The notes under the pieces: model-generated | Told to the model about the DNA's origin: nothing | The model's input: only the letters and a program-made list of their open reading frames with translations | The model's database searches: none | Source: an uncultured Prevotellaceae bacterium | GTDB taxonomy: Bacteria > Bacteroidota > Bacteroidia > Bacteroidales > Bacteroidaceae | Direction of reading: 5' to 3' | Assembly: GCA_947166305.1 (NCBI GenBank) | Contig: CAMVDV010000007.1 | Span: forward strand, 1-64,000 | DNA: 64,000 nt | Shown: in pieces, positions 1-8,584 of the stretch | Layout of the letters: every line of letters begins with the position of its first letter | How positions within the stretch are numbered: the stretch's first letter is position 1 | Translations under genes and position numbers: made by a program

Positions 1-118
1 GTTTTACATAACGCTCACCGCCGTTTTCACGGCTGAAACGAAGAATTTTTGCCTTGTCAAGCAAATTTAACAGCTGTCCATACATCGGCTGTCCGATAAA
101 ATGTGTACCTTTGTCCAT
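1..118 (-). CDS. IS4-type transposase, N-terminal fragment (runs off window)
   Basis: The minus strand from an ATG at 118 reads MDKGTHFIGQPMYGQLL and continues open to the window edge, about 39 residues. This opening matches what I know of the N-terminal DUF4372 domain of IS4-type transposases common in Bacteroidales, which precedes a DDE catalytic domain that would lie left of the window. The gene is cut by the window edge, not visibly broken. Identification rests on a short stretch, so the family call is fairly confident but completeness is unknown. Confidence 0.75.
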   Translation of the reverse strand, partial: MDKGTHFIGQPMYGQLLNLLDKAKILRFSRENGGERYVK

Positions 119-157
119 GTTATTGATGTTTTGTAGCGAAAGCAAAGATAACAAAAA

Positions 158-187
158 AGGCTGAAACCCAAGCGAGGGCTTCAGCCT
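158..187 (-). terminator. Hairpin inside the IS end
   Basis: A 12-base stem (158-169 with 176-187, one mismatch, 6-base loop) is followed on the minus strand by a T-run, so it looks like an intrinsic terminator read toward the transposase. IS elements often carry such structures near their ends to block read-in from outside; that role is inference. On the plus strand a weaker T-run also follows. Confidence 0.55.
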
Positions 188-210
188 AATTTTTATATCG
201 AGAAAAAAGT

Positions 211-306
211 TTTAGCGGACAGCAATAATTTTATTTCCAAAAAAATCTGCCTATGAAGTAAACAAAAGGACAACATACATACTTAGACAAAGAAGCGTCC
301 GCTAAA
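211..306. repeat. 10-bp inverted repeat, possible IS end
   Basis: TTTAGCGGAC at 211-220 is the exact reverse complement of 297-306. The first copy lies 90 bases upstream of the transposase start, where an IS terminal repeat would be expected; the second may be the other arm of a structure or a remnant. The true IS boundary cannot be fixed from one end. The interval 119-512 holds no gene that I can support. Confidence 0.4.
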
Positions 307-365
307 GATTCTTGTTATTCGTAACTCGCCAAATTTTGAATAGCACCAAGAGCAAAGGCTCGGAT

Positions 366-452
366 GCCTACGCCGGTGGCGTGGGCGTGTTCGTATATTG
401 TGGGTAAGGTGTTTGGCGATACCTCAAGAACGTAGACCTGTAAAGTCCACGT
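366..452 (+). other. Structured untranslated leader (no gene)
   Basis: A 9-bp stem (366-374 with 378-386, one G-U pair, 3-base loop) is followed by a weaker 4-bp stem (407-410/421-424) and a third stem (429-437/445-452) that ends in a run of seven T. The series of hairpins ending in a T-tract 60 bases before the BspA-like pseudogene looks like a structured leader RNA or a terminator of a lost gene. No known riboswitch class was recognised. Confidence 0.35.
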
Positions 453-512
453 TTTTTTGTACCGAAGAGAAACAAAAAACATATCAGCAACCCTATTAAA
501 ACAAAACTGATA

Positions 513-2121
513 ATGAAAAAGAAACTACTCCTTTCAAGCCTTGCCCTGCTGCCACTGGCACTGTGGGCACAAATCCAGTCGGACGGCCGTTTCCTGCAGG
601 GCGGCATCTACTACCGATTGAACAATGAGACCATGACTGCCAGCGTGACACCTGTGACACCTGCGGGCAGTCCTCAACTCACAGGCGACATCGTCATCCC
701 AGAAACAATCACCACCGAGGAAGACAAGACCTACGTCGTGGATGAGATTGAGGAAAGAGCATTCAATGCCGCAAAAATCACCTCGTTCGCCTGCGACAGC
801 ATTACAAACCTATGCATTCCTGCCTCGCTGACCGACATACGCTGGGGTGCCTTTGCTGGCTGCAAATGGCTCACGGACATCACGGTCGAGGCGCAGAACC
901 CTGTCTATGAAAGCATCGAAGGCTTCCCCGCAATCATCGGGAAAGACACTGGAGACACTGGTGCAGGGCTGCGCCATACAGCCCTATACTGACGAAGAGG
1001 GCAATGTGCAATACAATCCGACGCTTGTCGTCCCCGACGGCATCAAGCGCATAGGTGACTATGCCTTCGGTATCTTTCCGTACACAAGCAACAATGTCAG
1101 CTATCCCGCATCCATGCGGGCTGAGCACCATCGTCCTGCCACCTTCGTGGTGGCAGCGTTGGCGACAATGCATTCACCGCTTGCCAAGGTTTGAAGTATC
1201 TCACCATAAGGGCAAAAGAGTGCCTGCGCACGGAGACAATACACGAAGATGGCTCTGTCTGGCCCTACGTGAGTGACCTCTTTAACTGGGATGTAAGGAA
1301 TAGTGTTTATATTAATGTACCCGTCGGAACGCTCGCTCTGTACGACGACAGCCAGCTGTCTCGGCTTGTCAACGGACGCATACAAGAGAATTACGGCAAT
1401 GACTACTACAGCTTCAACGATGCCGACATGACGGCAACCGTCGTGAAAGGCTGGGTGGATGCGGACAGTTGTTTCGTCGTTCCTGATATAGCGAAAGGTT
1501 ATTACGAGGGCGAAGAGTATGCCGTCACAGAGATTGGAGTAAGAATGCGAGACTTTCGTGACATTGCCAGAGGCGGTAAGGTTCATCGGCCGTGACGCCT
1601 TGGCTGATGTAGATGTAGTTGAGTCTTTCATCCGTGAACCCGAGAAAGTGCAGGCGGGCGACCATGTCTGTCCTGTCATAGAAGGCATCTGCCGCGTTCC
1701 ATTCGGACTTGCCGCTCACTATGGCGATGCACGCTGGTCGGCAGCTCAGTTCGTTGAGCGCGATCCGGAAAGCTTCACTCTTATCTTCATCATCGACGGA
1801 GAATTCTACACCGAGCAGACGCTTCTGGAAGGCAAGCCGATAGGAAGTCTTCCTGAGCCAGAACAGCGTGAGGGCTTCACCTTCTCCGGATGGAAGACAG
1901 GAGCCGGCCTTCTGGTCGATGAAAGCACACAGATGCCATACGGTGGCCTGACGTTGTACGGCAGCTACACTGATGGTGACGGAATACACGACTTAGGTGA
2001 AAGCCGACCGACCGTTTCCTCCATCTACAGCACCAGCGGGCAGCGGCTCTCCGGCACTCGCCGTGGCATAAACATCCTGCGTATGACCGATGGCCGGACA
2101 CGCAAGATTCTCGTGAAGTAG
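513..2121 (+). pseudogene. BspA-like leucine-rich-repeat surface protein, frameshifted
   Basis: The first segment (513-992) has a signal peptide (MKKKLLLSSLALLPLALWAQ) and LRR_5-type repeats such as ITNLCIPASLTDIRWGAFAG. The reading then jumps frames near 950, 1110-1150, 1190 and 1550; pieces of the same protein continue in 847-1194, 1055-1276 (LSTIVLPPS), 1191-1595 and 1558-2121. The last part has an InlB/Flg_new-type repeat (FTLIIFIIDG-like start, ending YGSYT) and a C-terminal tail typical of secreted Bacteroidales proteins (VSSIYSTSGQRLSG, then ILRMTDGRTRKILVK). Four or more frameshifts make a functional product unlikely. It lies next to an IS end, which fits a decaying region. Sequencing error is possible but would need several independent errors. 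Confidence 0.8.
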
Positions 2122-2273
2122 GCCTTCATCTCGTACAGCAAGAAAACAGCCAGCTCACACTCGGCGTGGGCTGGCTGTATCGTATTCGGGCGGGCCTCGT
2201 GCGCCTCATGTCTATCGGGATGACACCCCGAGCCGTCGGCACAGCCAAAGCCCACGTGTCGAGATGACAAAGT

Positions 2274-2339
2274 AAACGTGATTAGTTTGCTGGCTAAACG
2301 TGATTAGTTTGCTGGCTAAACGTGATGCCTCTTCCGCCC
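2274..2339. repeat. 22-bp tandem repeat, AT-rich type (2.4 units)
   Basis: Two identical 22-bp units (2274-2295 and 2296-2317) begin AAACGTGATTAGTTTGCTGG; a third copy matches for about nine bases (2318-2326) and then diverges. The unit sequence differs from the GC-rich arrays elsewhere but the period is the same. Confidence 0.85.
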
Positions 2340-2409
2340 GGACGACATGAGCCGGAAAGGAAAAAACAAAAAAAGTCTTCTCGCACGTACACTATATTAT
2401 AAAAAAATG

Positions 2410-2417
2410 TATATTTG
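2410..2417 (+). promoter_or_regulatory. Bacteroidetes-type -7 promoter element
   Basis: TATATTTG fits the TAnnTTTG consensus of the Bacteroidetes primary sigma factor. It places transcription start near 2424, which supports the ATG at 2482 rather than 2347 for the following gene. Confidence 0.6.
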
Positions 2418-2481
2418 CGGAAAGAACCTTGCAGTTTCCACCATTCAACACTCAACTATAAACTCTAAACTTTCAACTATT

Positions 2482-5220
2482 ATGATGAGACACAATTACT
2501 TCATTATGCGCCTTGCAGCCTGTCTGTTGCTCCTGACAGGCACGGCGGTTCGGGCCGGGGCGCTGCTTAGCGGCTACCATCAGGTGCTTTATGCCGACGA
2601 CCTTGAAGAGGGGAAAGCCTACTTCATCGTCAGCGACAGGACCAAGTTTGCTGGTAACGACACGGGGAAACCCAAGGCGATGTCCATGCTGATGGACAGC
2701 TACACCGTCAGCTGGGGCAGTCAGTATGTCTATTGGGGCGACTTGGATGTGGACGAGGAGGGCTTCGTCTGGACTGCAGAGAAAGCGGGCGACGACCTCT
2801 GGGCCTTCAGGAACAAGGCAAACGGACAGTACATCGGGGAGCTCACGGGCAGCGACGGCGACGTACTTTTCTCCACGATTCCCGTGGGCTATGCCCTCAC
2901 CGACCTCGAGGACGGTGCAGGCCGCTTCTACTTCATCAGCGACGACAGCCCCTTCTCGCCGCACGTCCAGGGCTTCCTGAACCCAAACAGGCCCAACAAC
3001 AGCGTGGCAAAACAGGCCACAGGATTCTCCGCGTACATCGACGATGCAGACACTAACGGCTACCCGGCACGTTGGCGCATCTACGAAGCCGACACAGCTC
3101 AGCCGGAAGTGTGGGTCACGAGCACCGACGAAATCAGCGACGGCGACCAGTTCTACATCGTGAGCGACCGCACGAAATTCGCCGGTAATGCCACAGGGCT
3201 GCTCAAGGCGATGTCTTCGTGTCAGGACAGTTACCCCATAAGGTGGGGAAGTCAGTACGTCTATTGGGGCGATCTCGACAAGGAGGCTGACGGCTTCGTC
3301 TGGACAGCCACAAAGGTTGGGGCCGAAGGCGCCTTCGCTTTCTTCAACAAAGAGAAGCAGATGTACCTCGGAGGCATGAATACCAACCCGGTGGAGACCG
3401 ACGTTGTCTTCTCCGCAACGCCCGTTGCCTACACACTCACCGACCTGGCCGAGGGCGAAGGACGCTTCTATATGACCAGCAGCGACTCTCCTCATTCCCT
3501 CCATGTGCAAGGGTATCTGCGCAGCGACCGTCCCGACAACAGTCTTGCAAAGCAGAATGTGGGCGACGACGACTATTCGAGCGACGTGGAGACCTACGGC
3601 TATCCGGGCCGCTGGAAGCTTCTGCGCGTGGGGACGAGCGTGCAACCTCAGTCGGAATTCTACGCTGCTGCCAATGGCTACTACTATATACAGAGCGCGG
3701 AGGGCAGTCCGTCCGAACCGACTTGCCTCGCCGACTGGAAGGCCGACGCTGCTGCTCAGCAGCAAGATGCCTCGCTCGTGCTGAAGACATCGCCTGCCGG
3801 CGACCCAAGATGCATCTTCCGCATCGAGGCAATCGACAGGAAGAACGGCCTCTACACCTTGCAGAATCTTGTCACCGGGAAGTATGTGGGCGGCACGAAT
3901 GCCGAGGGTCTCGTCTGCATGACCGACGAGCCGGGGCAGCCCCTCACGTTCCGAAGCGTGGTGGGAAACCGCAAGGTCCTGACCATCACTGACGCCGACG
4001 GAGACGACCTCGCGTCACTCCTGGTGGATGGCATCGCGCACGTCAGCCCGTCGGAGGCTGAGGTTCAGACTCCCTGGAAGCTTGTCAAGGTGGACAATGC
4101 CACGCTCCAGAGCCCTGCGATGCAGCTCAAGCTGGCTCTCGCAAAGCAGGCCGACGCCCTGGACAACCCGCACATCGCGCCGCCGGCCACGCTCAGCGAG
4201 GCACAACTCACGTCCCTTTGCACCCTATGGGACAAGGCCGACGATGCCCTCTCGCACGGCATTTTCGACATCCTCTGCCAGCGTCTGACCCGCGACCTTG
4301 CGGCTGCAGCGGCAGGAGAATACGTCGAGCCTGTCTATGACAAGTACGAAAAGCAGTCGCTCCGCGTGATGAGCTACAACATTCAGCATGGCGCTGGCAA
4401 CCACGGCTCACTCGATTTGGCGCGCACGGCACGTGTCATCAAGGCACAGGGCGCGGATGTCGTGGCGCTGCAGGAGGTCGACAGCGTCTTCTCATCGCGT
4501 TCCGACAACAAATATCAAGTGAAGGAGCTGTCCGAACTGACCGGCATGTACGGCATCTTCTGCAGCGCCCTGACCGGCTACGGCATAGGCATCCTGTGCA
4601 AGGAGCTGCCCCTGTCGGTGCGCGTCGTCAGCCTTGCGTCCGATTTTGAACCGCGCCGTATGCTCATGGCCGAGTTCGATAACTACGTCTTCGCCAGCAT
4701 TCACGTCGGATTGTCTGCAAGTGCCAGGCGCGGAAGCGGGCCGATTATCAAGGAAGCGGCAGAGGCTTGGGTGGAGACAGGCAAGCCTGTCATCATCGCA
4801 GGCGACTTCAACGACGACGGAACCGACAGCGAGATGCAAGGTGCACGCGGTGCCCTGACCGAATACTTGCAGGGGAATGGCTTCACCTTCCACTCGGATC
4901 AGACCACTCCCACCTGGAGCGATGGCACATATGTCATCGACCATATCATCAGCTACGACCCCATCGGCGGTGTGCAGAAAGTGAACTATCAGGTCATAGA
5001 CGACAAGGTTACGTCCGACCACATGCCCATCGTGGGCAATCTCATCGTGGGGTTCGACGACGGGACGGGCATCGGTGAAGTCAACGCCCTGCACGGTTCC
5101 GCCAACCCTAAGCAGGCCGTCTTCGACCTCTGCGGTCGCAAGTTGTCCGCAAGCCGCTGGCTGGACGGCAGATTGCCGCGTGGCATTTACGTCGTGGACG
5201 GCAGGAAAGTCATCAAATAG
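2482..5220 (+). CDS. Secreted endonuclease/exonuclease/phosphatase-fold protein with duplicated N-terminal module
   Basis: About 912 residues. The start at 2482 (MMRHNYFIMRLAAC) gives a signal peptide and lies downstream of the promoter. Two homologous modules of about 175 residues follow (roughly 38-212 and 215-393), each with a YIVSDRTKFAGN-type opening, a WGSQYVYWGDLD core and an RFY.. / HVQG motif; I do not recognise this module. A further region (about 400-560) has the look of a ricin/lectin-type fold (GYYYIQSAEG, GLYTLQNLVTGKYVGG). The C-terminal catalytic domain (about 625-875) carries MSYNIQHG, ALQEVD, IAGDFNDDG, IDHIIS and SDHMPI, the metal- and phosphate-binding motifs of the DNase I/sphingomyelinase fold. 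The last 30 residues (GRKLSAS..GIYVVDGRKVIK) resemble a surface-sorting tail. Substrate could be a lipid, nucleic acid or sugar phosphate; unresolved. Probably co-transcribed with the esterase 30 bp downstream. Confidence 0.85.
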   Translation: MMRHNYFIMRLAACLLLLTGTAVRAGALLSGYHQVLYADDLEEGKAYFIVSDRTKFAGNDTGKPKAMSMLMDSYTVSWGSQYVYWGDLDVDEEGFVWTAEKAGDDLWAFRNKANGQYIGELTGSDGDVLFSTIPVGYALTDLEDGAGRFYFISDDSPFSPHVQGFLNPNRPNNSVAKQATGFSAYIDDADTNGYPARWRIYEADTAQPEVWVTSTDEISDGDQFYIVSDRTKFAGNATGLLKAMSSCQDSYPIRWGSQYVYWGDLDKEADGFVWTATKVGAEGAFAFFNKEKQMYLGGMNTNPVETDVVFSATPVAYTLTDLAEGEGRFYMTSSDSPHSLHVQGYLRSDRPDNSLAKQNVGDDDYSSDVETYGYPGRWKLLRVGTSVQPQSEFYAAANGYYYIQSAEGSPSEPTCLADWKADAAAQQQDASLVLKTSPAGDPRCIFRIEAIDRKNGLYTLQNLVTGKYVGGTNAEGLVCMTDEPGQPLTFRSVVGNRKVLTITDADGDDLASLLVDGIAHVSPSEAEVQTPWKLVKVDNATLQSPAMQLKLALAKQADALDNPHIAPPATLSEAQLTSLCTLWDKADDALSHGIFDILCQRLTRDLAAAAAGEYVEPVYDKYEKQSLRVMSYNIQHGAGNHGSLDLARTARVIKAQGADVVALQEVDSVFSSRSDNKYQVKELSELTGMYGIFCSALTGYGIGILCKELPLSVRVVSLASDFEPRRMLMAEFDNYVFASIHVGLSASARRGSGPIIKEAAEAWVETGKPVIIAGDFNDDGTDSEMQGARGALTEYLQGNGFTFHSDQTTPTWSDGTYVIDHIISYDPIGGVQKVNYQVIDDKVTSDHMPIVGNLIVGFDDGTGIGEVNALHGSANPKQAVFDLCGRKLSASRWLDGRLPRGIYVVDGRKVIK

Positions 5221-5250
5221 TTCAGGATGTGAAACCAAACGAAACATAGC

Positions 5251-6108
5251 ATGAAGAAGAAGACCCTTTTAGCAGCCCTGTTGCTGCTGCAGTTCTGCCT
5301 GCCCATGGCAGCGGGACGCATCGTGACCGACACGGTCCGCAGCCAGATTCTCTCGGCCGAGGTGCCGCTCAATGTGTACTTGCCCGACGGCTTCGACACG
5401 TCGTCCGGCCGCTATCCCTTCGTCTATCTCCTGCACGGCTTCAGCGACGACTACCGGGCATGGCGTGACAAGGGGCAGATGCAGACCGTCGTTGACGAGC
5501 TCATCGGCACGGGTGAGTGCCTGCCCGTCGTTATCATCATGCCCAATGCGGGCGGGCCGGACACCCACAACACGTGGAACGGCTACTTCAACATGCCGGG
5601 CTGGGCCTACGAGGACTTCTTCTTCCAGGAGCTCATGCCGCAGGTCGAGCAGAAGTATCATGCGGTGGGCGACAAGCAGCACCGCGCCGTGATGGGGCTC
5701 TCGATGGGCGGTGGCGGCAGCACCGTCTATTGTCAGCGGCACCCCGACCTTTTCTCCTCGTGCTATGCCATGAGTCCGTGGCTCGACCACGGGCAGGACG
5801 ACGTGAAGGCAGGCGAGCAGAAGGACAAGAGATACTACGTCTGCGAGGCCGTCCGCGAGCACAGTGCGCTCCAATTCGTGGAGCAGGCCGACGAGGAGAC
5901 CAAGCAGAGACTGCGCACGGTCAAGTGGTTCTTCGACTGCGGCGACGACGATTTCCTCTTCGACCAAAGCGTGCGTATGCACCAACTCATGCGGTCGGCC
6001 CGCATCCACGGCGAACTCAGGGTGCGCAACGGCGTGCACAACTGGGAGTATTGGCACCAGGCTCTTCGCCTCGCCCTGCCCTTCGCCTCGCGAAACTTCG
6101 GGCGGTAG
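5251..6108 (+). CDS. Secreted alpha/beta-hydrolase esterase (esterase D / feruloyl esterase-like)
   Basis: 285 residues with a signal peptide (MKKKTLLAALLLLQFCLPMAAG). It has the putative-esterase fold: HGFSDD oxyanion region near residue 65, nucleophile elbow GLSMGG near 150, a late Asp in CGDDDF and the catalytic His in NGVHNWEYW. The family includes feruloyl and acetyl-xylan esterases, tributyrin esterase and S-formylglutathione hydrolase; the signal peptide and glycosidase neighbours favour removal of acyl groups from carbohydrate. It follows the previous gene by 30 bp, suggesting one transcript. Confidence 0.85.
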   Translation: MKKKTLLAALLLLQFCLPMAAGRIVTDTVRSQILSAEVPLNVYLPDGFDTSSGRYPFVYLLHGFSDDYRAWRDKGQMQTVVDELIGTGECLPVVIIMPNAGGPDTHNTWNGYFNMPGWAYEDFFFQELMPQVEQKYHAVGDKQHRAVMGLSMGGGGSTVYCQRHPDLFSSCYAMSPWLDHGQDDVKAGEQKDKRYYVCEAVREHSALQFVEQADEETKQRLRTVKWFFDCGDDDFLFDQSVRMHQLMRSARIHGELRVRNGVHNWEYWHQALRLALPFASRNFGR

Positions 6109-6117
6109 TCCCCCACT

Positions 6118-6205
6118 CCGCGTGCGGCAATCGCAATCCCCGCGTGCGGAAACAGGCATCCCCGCGTGCGGAGATTCGAATCTCCCCATGCGGGGATTTT
6201 TAATC
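6118..6205. repeat. 22-bp array, GC-rich type (4 units)
   Basis: Units start at 6118, 6140, 6162 and 6184. The first three start CCGCGTGCGG; the last reads CCCCATGCGG. The second half of each unit varies. The array starts 9 bases after the esterase stop codon. The last unit forms a small hairpin with a T-run (GGATTTTT) and could end transcription. Confidence 0.9.
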
Positions 6206-6299
6206 TCTCCAGAAGAAGGTTAGGAGGTCTCCTGCGCCATTCCTCACGCCAGCCTTCAAAAATATGTCGGCAGAAGCGCGGAATATAAAGAAAAAGTCG

Positions 6300-6307
6300 T
6301 ATCTTTG
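6300..6307 (+). promoter_or_regulatory. Bacteroidetes-type -7 promoter for GH92
   Basis: TATCTTTG matches TAnnTTTG and lies 40 bases before the GH92 start codon. No clear TTTG is seen at -33. Confidence 0.65.
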
Positions 6308-6347
6308 TGGCGAAAAAGCTAATTTAAGATAAAAAGAACAGACTGCA

Positions 6348-8510
6348 ATGAAAAGCAAAATTCTCCTCCTCGGCCTGCTGCTCACAACATCGGTGCAGGC
6401 CGAAAACCTCGCCCAGTACGTCGATCCACGCATCGGCACGGGCGACCACGGACACGTCTTCATGGGCGCCAGCGTGCCCTTCGGCATGGTCAACGCCGGC
6501 CCTACACAGCTCGAGACGGGCTGGGACTGGTGCTCAGGCTATCATGAGTCGGGCAAGAAAATCATCGGTTTCGGCCAAATGCACCTGAGCGGCACCGGAT
6601 GCGGCGACCTGGGAGACATCGGACTCATGCCCACCTACGGCACCGTCCCCTACACTCGCGAAGGACTCGCCAGCGACTATCGCCACGAAACCGAGGTGGC
6701 TGTGCCCGGATACTACCGCGTCATGCTCGACCGCTTCAGCATCATGGCAGAGATGACCGCCACGGCGCGCACCGCACTCTACCGCTTCACCTTCCCCAAG
6801 GGCAGCAACAATGCCAGCATCATCATCGACCTTGAGAACACCATCGGCGACGAGGCACGCGACACCCGAGTGGTTCCCGTCGATGACTACACGCTCCTCG
6901 GCTACCGGCGCAGCCACGGATGGGCCAACGACCAGACCGTCTTCTTCTGCATGAAGTTCAGCAAACCCATCCACAACTGGCTCAGCGAAGGACCCACCGC
7001 AAGGTATGGCGAAGCAACCTTCGAGGTGAACCCCGGAGACCAAATCCTCGTCAAGGTGGCACTCTCGCCCACCAGCGAGGCAAACGCCATGCTCAACCTC
7101 AACGCCGAACAGCCCGGCGGCTTCAACTTCGACGCCGTGGCCGACGCAGCCAGCGCCGCATGGGGAGAACAGCTCAGCCGCATCAAGGCAACCTTCCGCA
7201 CCGAACGCGAACGAACCATCTTCTACACAGCCATGTACCACTTCATGGTGGCACCACAGCTCTGGTGCGACGTCAACGGCGACTACATGGGCTGCGACCT
7301 ACGCGTGCACCGATGCGCCGACTACAACACCCTCACCACCTGGAGCCTCTGGGACACCTACCGCGCAGCACACCCTCTCGCCACCATCATCATGCCCGAC
7401 CGCATGAGAGACTACGCCAAGACCATGCTCGCCATCTACCGTGAGTGGGGAGAACTGCCAGTCTGGCACCTCGTCAGCAACGACACATACTGCATGGTGG
7501 GAGAGCCTGCCGTGCCAGTCCTTGCCGACATCATCCTCAAGGGAGAAGCCGGAGACATCGACATCGACGAAGCTTACGACGCAGTCTGCGCCAGTATGCT
7601 CCCCACCGAGTACGCCAAGATGCGACGCGTACCGCTCCGAGGCAAAGACTACCTCGCCGAACTCGGCTACCTGCCCTACGACGGACGCGAAGGAGAAGTG
7701 GTGGGCAAGAGCATGGAATACTTCATTGCAGCCTGGGCAGCCGCCAGGCTTGCAGGAAAACTCGGGCACAAAGACGACAGCATCCGCTTCCATGACATCA
7801 GCATGAACTACAAGAAACTCTACGACCGACGCGTCAACGTCATGCGAGCCCTCGACATGAAGGGAGAATTCCGTCCCCTTCCCCCCAACTTCAACCCCAA
7901 CCAGCAGACAGGCGACTACACCGAAGGCAATCCCTGGCAGTACACCTTCCTCGTACCCCACGACGTGAAGGGACTCGCCCAGCTCATGGGAGGCGACAAA
8001 GCACTCGAACAGCGCCTCGACGACCTGCTCTCCGCCAGCAGCGACCTTGGAGAAAACCATGCACCCGACATCTCAGGACTCATCGGACAGTACGCCCACG
8101 GCAACGAACCAAGTCACCATATATTATATATGTATAACTATGTGGGCCAACCGCGCAAGGCTCAGCAGCGCATCCGACAGGTCATGAGCGAACTCTACAC
8201 AGACCAGCCCGCCGGACTCTGTGGCAATGAAGACGTCGGCCAGATGTCCGCATGGTACATCCTCTCGGCCCTCGGCTTCTATCAGGTAGAACCATGCGGC
8301 GGAATCTACCAGCTCGGCTCGCCCATCGTCGAGGAAGCCGTCATCCCAGTCCGCGAGGGTAAGACCTTCACCGTGCGCACCCACGGCGGAAGCGACCAAG
8401 CCATCTACGTCAAGAAGTACGTCCTGAACGGCAAAACCCTCAAGGGAACCACCATCACCCACGAACAAATCATGGCCGGAGGCACGCTCGACGTCTACAT
8501 GACCAAGTAG
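6348..8510 (+). CDS. GH92 alpha-1,2-mannosidase, secreted
   Basis: 720 residues with a signal peptide (MKSKILLLGLLLTTSVQAEN). The N-terminal signature YVDPRIGTGDHGHVF followed by PFGMVNAGPTQ is the beta-sandwich start of GH92; the (alpha/alpha)6 catalytic part has LWDTYRAAHPL, GNEPSHHILYMYNYVGQP and GNEDVGQMSAWYILSALG, which hold the conserved acidic and calcium-binding residues. GH92 enzymes are calcium-dependent inverting exo-mannosidases, most acting on alpha-1,2 links of N-glycans or mannans. A GH125 alpha-1,6-mannosidase follows 74 bp later, so the pair could strip high-mannose glycans. Linkage specificity is inferred from the family. Confidence 0.95.
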   Translation: MKSKILLLGLLLTTSVQAENLAQYVDPRIGTGDHGHVFMGASVPFGMVNAGPTQLETGWDWCSGYHESGKKIIGFGQMHLSGTGCGDLGDIGLMPTYGTVPYTREGLASDYRHETEVAVPGYYRVMLDRFSIMAEMTATARTALYRFTFPKGSNNASIIIDLENTIGDEARDTRVVPVDDYTLLGYRRSHGWANDQTVFFCMKFSKPIHNWLSEGPTARYGEATFEVNPGDQILVKVALSPTSEANAMLNLNAEQPGGFNFDAVADAASAAWGEQLSRIKATFRTERERTIFYTAMYHFMVAPQLWCDVNGDYMGCDLRVHRCADYNTLTTWSLWDTYRAAHPLATIIMPDRMRDYAKTMLAIYREWGELPVWHLVSNDTYCMVGEPAVPVLADIILKGEAGDIDIDEAYDAVCASMLPTEYAKMRRVPLRGKDYLAELGYLPYDGREGEVVGKSMEYFIAAWAAARLAGKLGHKDDSIRFHDISMNYKKLYDRRVNVMRALDMKGEFRPLPPNFNPNQQTGDYTEGNPWQYTFLVPHDVKGLAQLMGGDKALEQRLDDLLSASSDLGENHAPDISGLIGQYAHGNEPSHHILYMYNYVGQPRKAQQRIRQVMSELYTDQPAGLCGNEDVGQMSAWYILSALGFYQVEPCGGIYQLGSPIVEEAVIPVREGKTFTVRTHGGSDQAIYVKKYVLNGKTLKGTTITHEQIMAGGTLDVYMTK

Positions 8511-8528
8511 CCGAAGCCAACAAAAGCC

Positions 8529-8582
8529 AATCAGAATAATCAGAACAATCAGAATAATCAGAGAAATCGGAATAATCAGACA
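8529..8582. repeat. 9-bp tandem repeat (6 units)
   Basis: Six units of the form AATCAGAAT/AATCAGAAC run without gaps to 2 bases before the ATG of the GH125 gene, where a ribosome-binding site would be. The reverse complement has the same TCnGAnnnn pattern as the repeat inside alaS at 40660-40695. Confidence 0.85.
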
Positions 8583-8584
8583 AC

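Larger units (their letters stand above)
2122..2481. other. Intergenic region with weak hairpin
   Basis: Just past the pseudogene a stem pairs 2147-2154 with 2170-2177 but lacks a clear T-run, so it is only a weak terminator candidate. The rest holds a 22-bp tandem repeat and the promoter of the next gene, both listed separately. An in-frame ATG at 2347 exists, but it lies upstream of the promoter and is not used as the start. Confidence 0.4.

Noticed and set aside
2347..2481. N-terminal extension of the endonuclease-fold protein from the ATG at 2347
   Set aside because: The extension is Lys-rich, hides the signal peptide, and starts upstream of the TATATTTG promoter.
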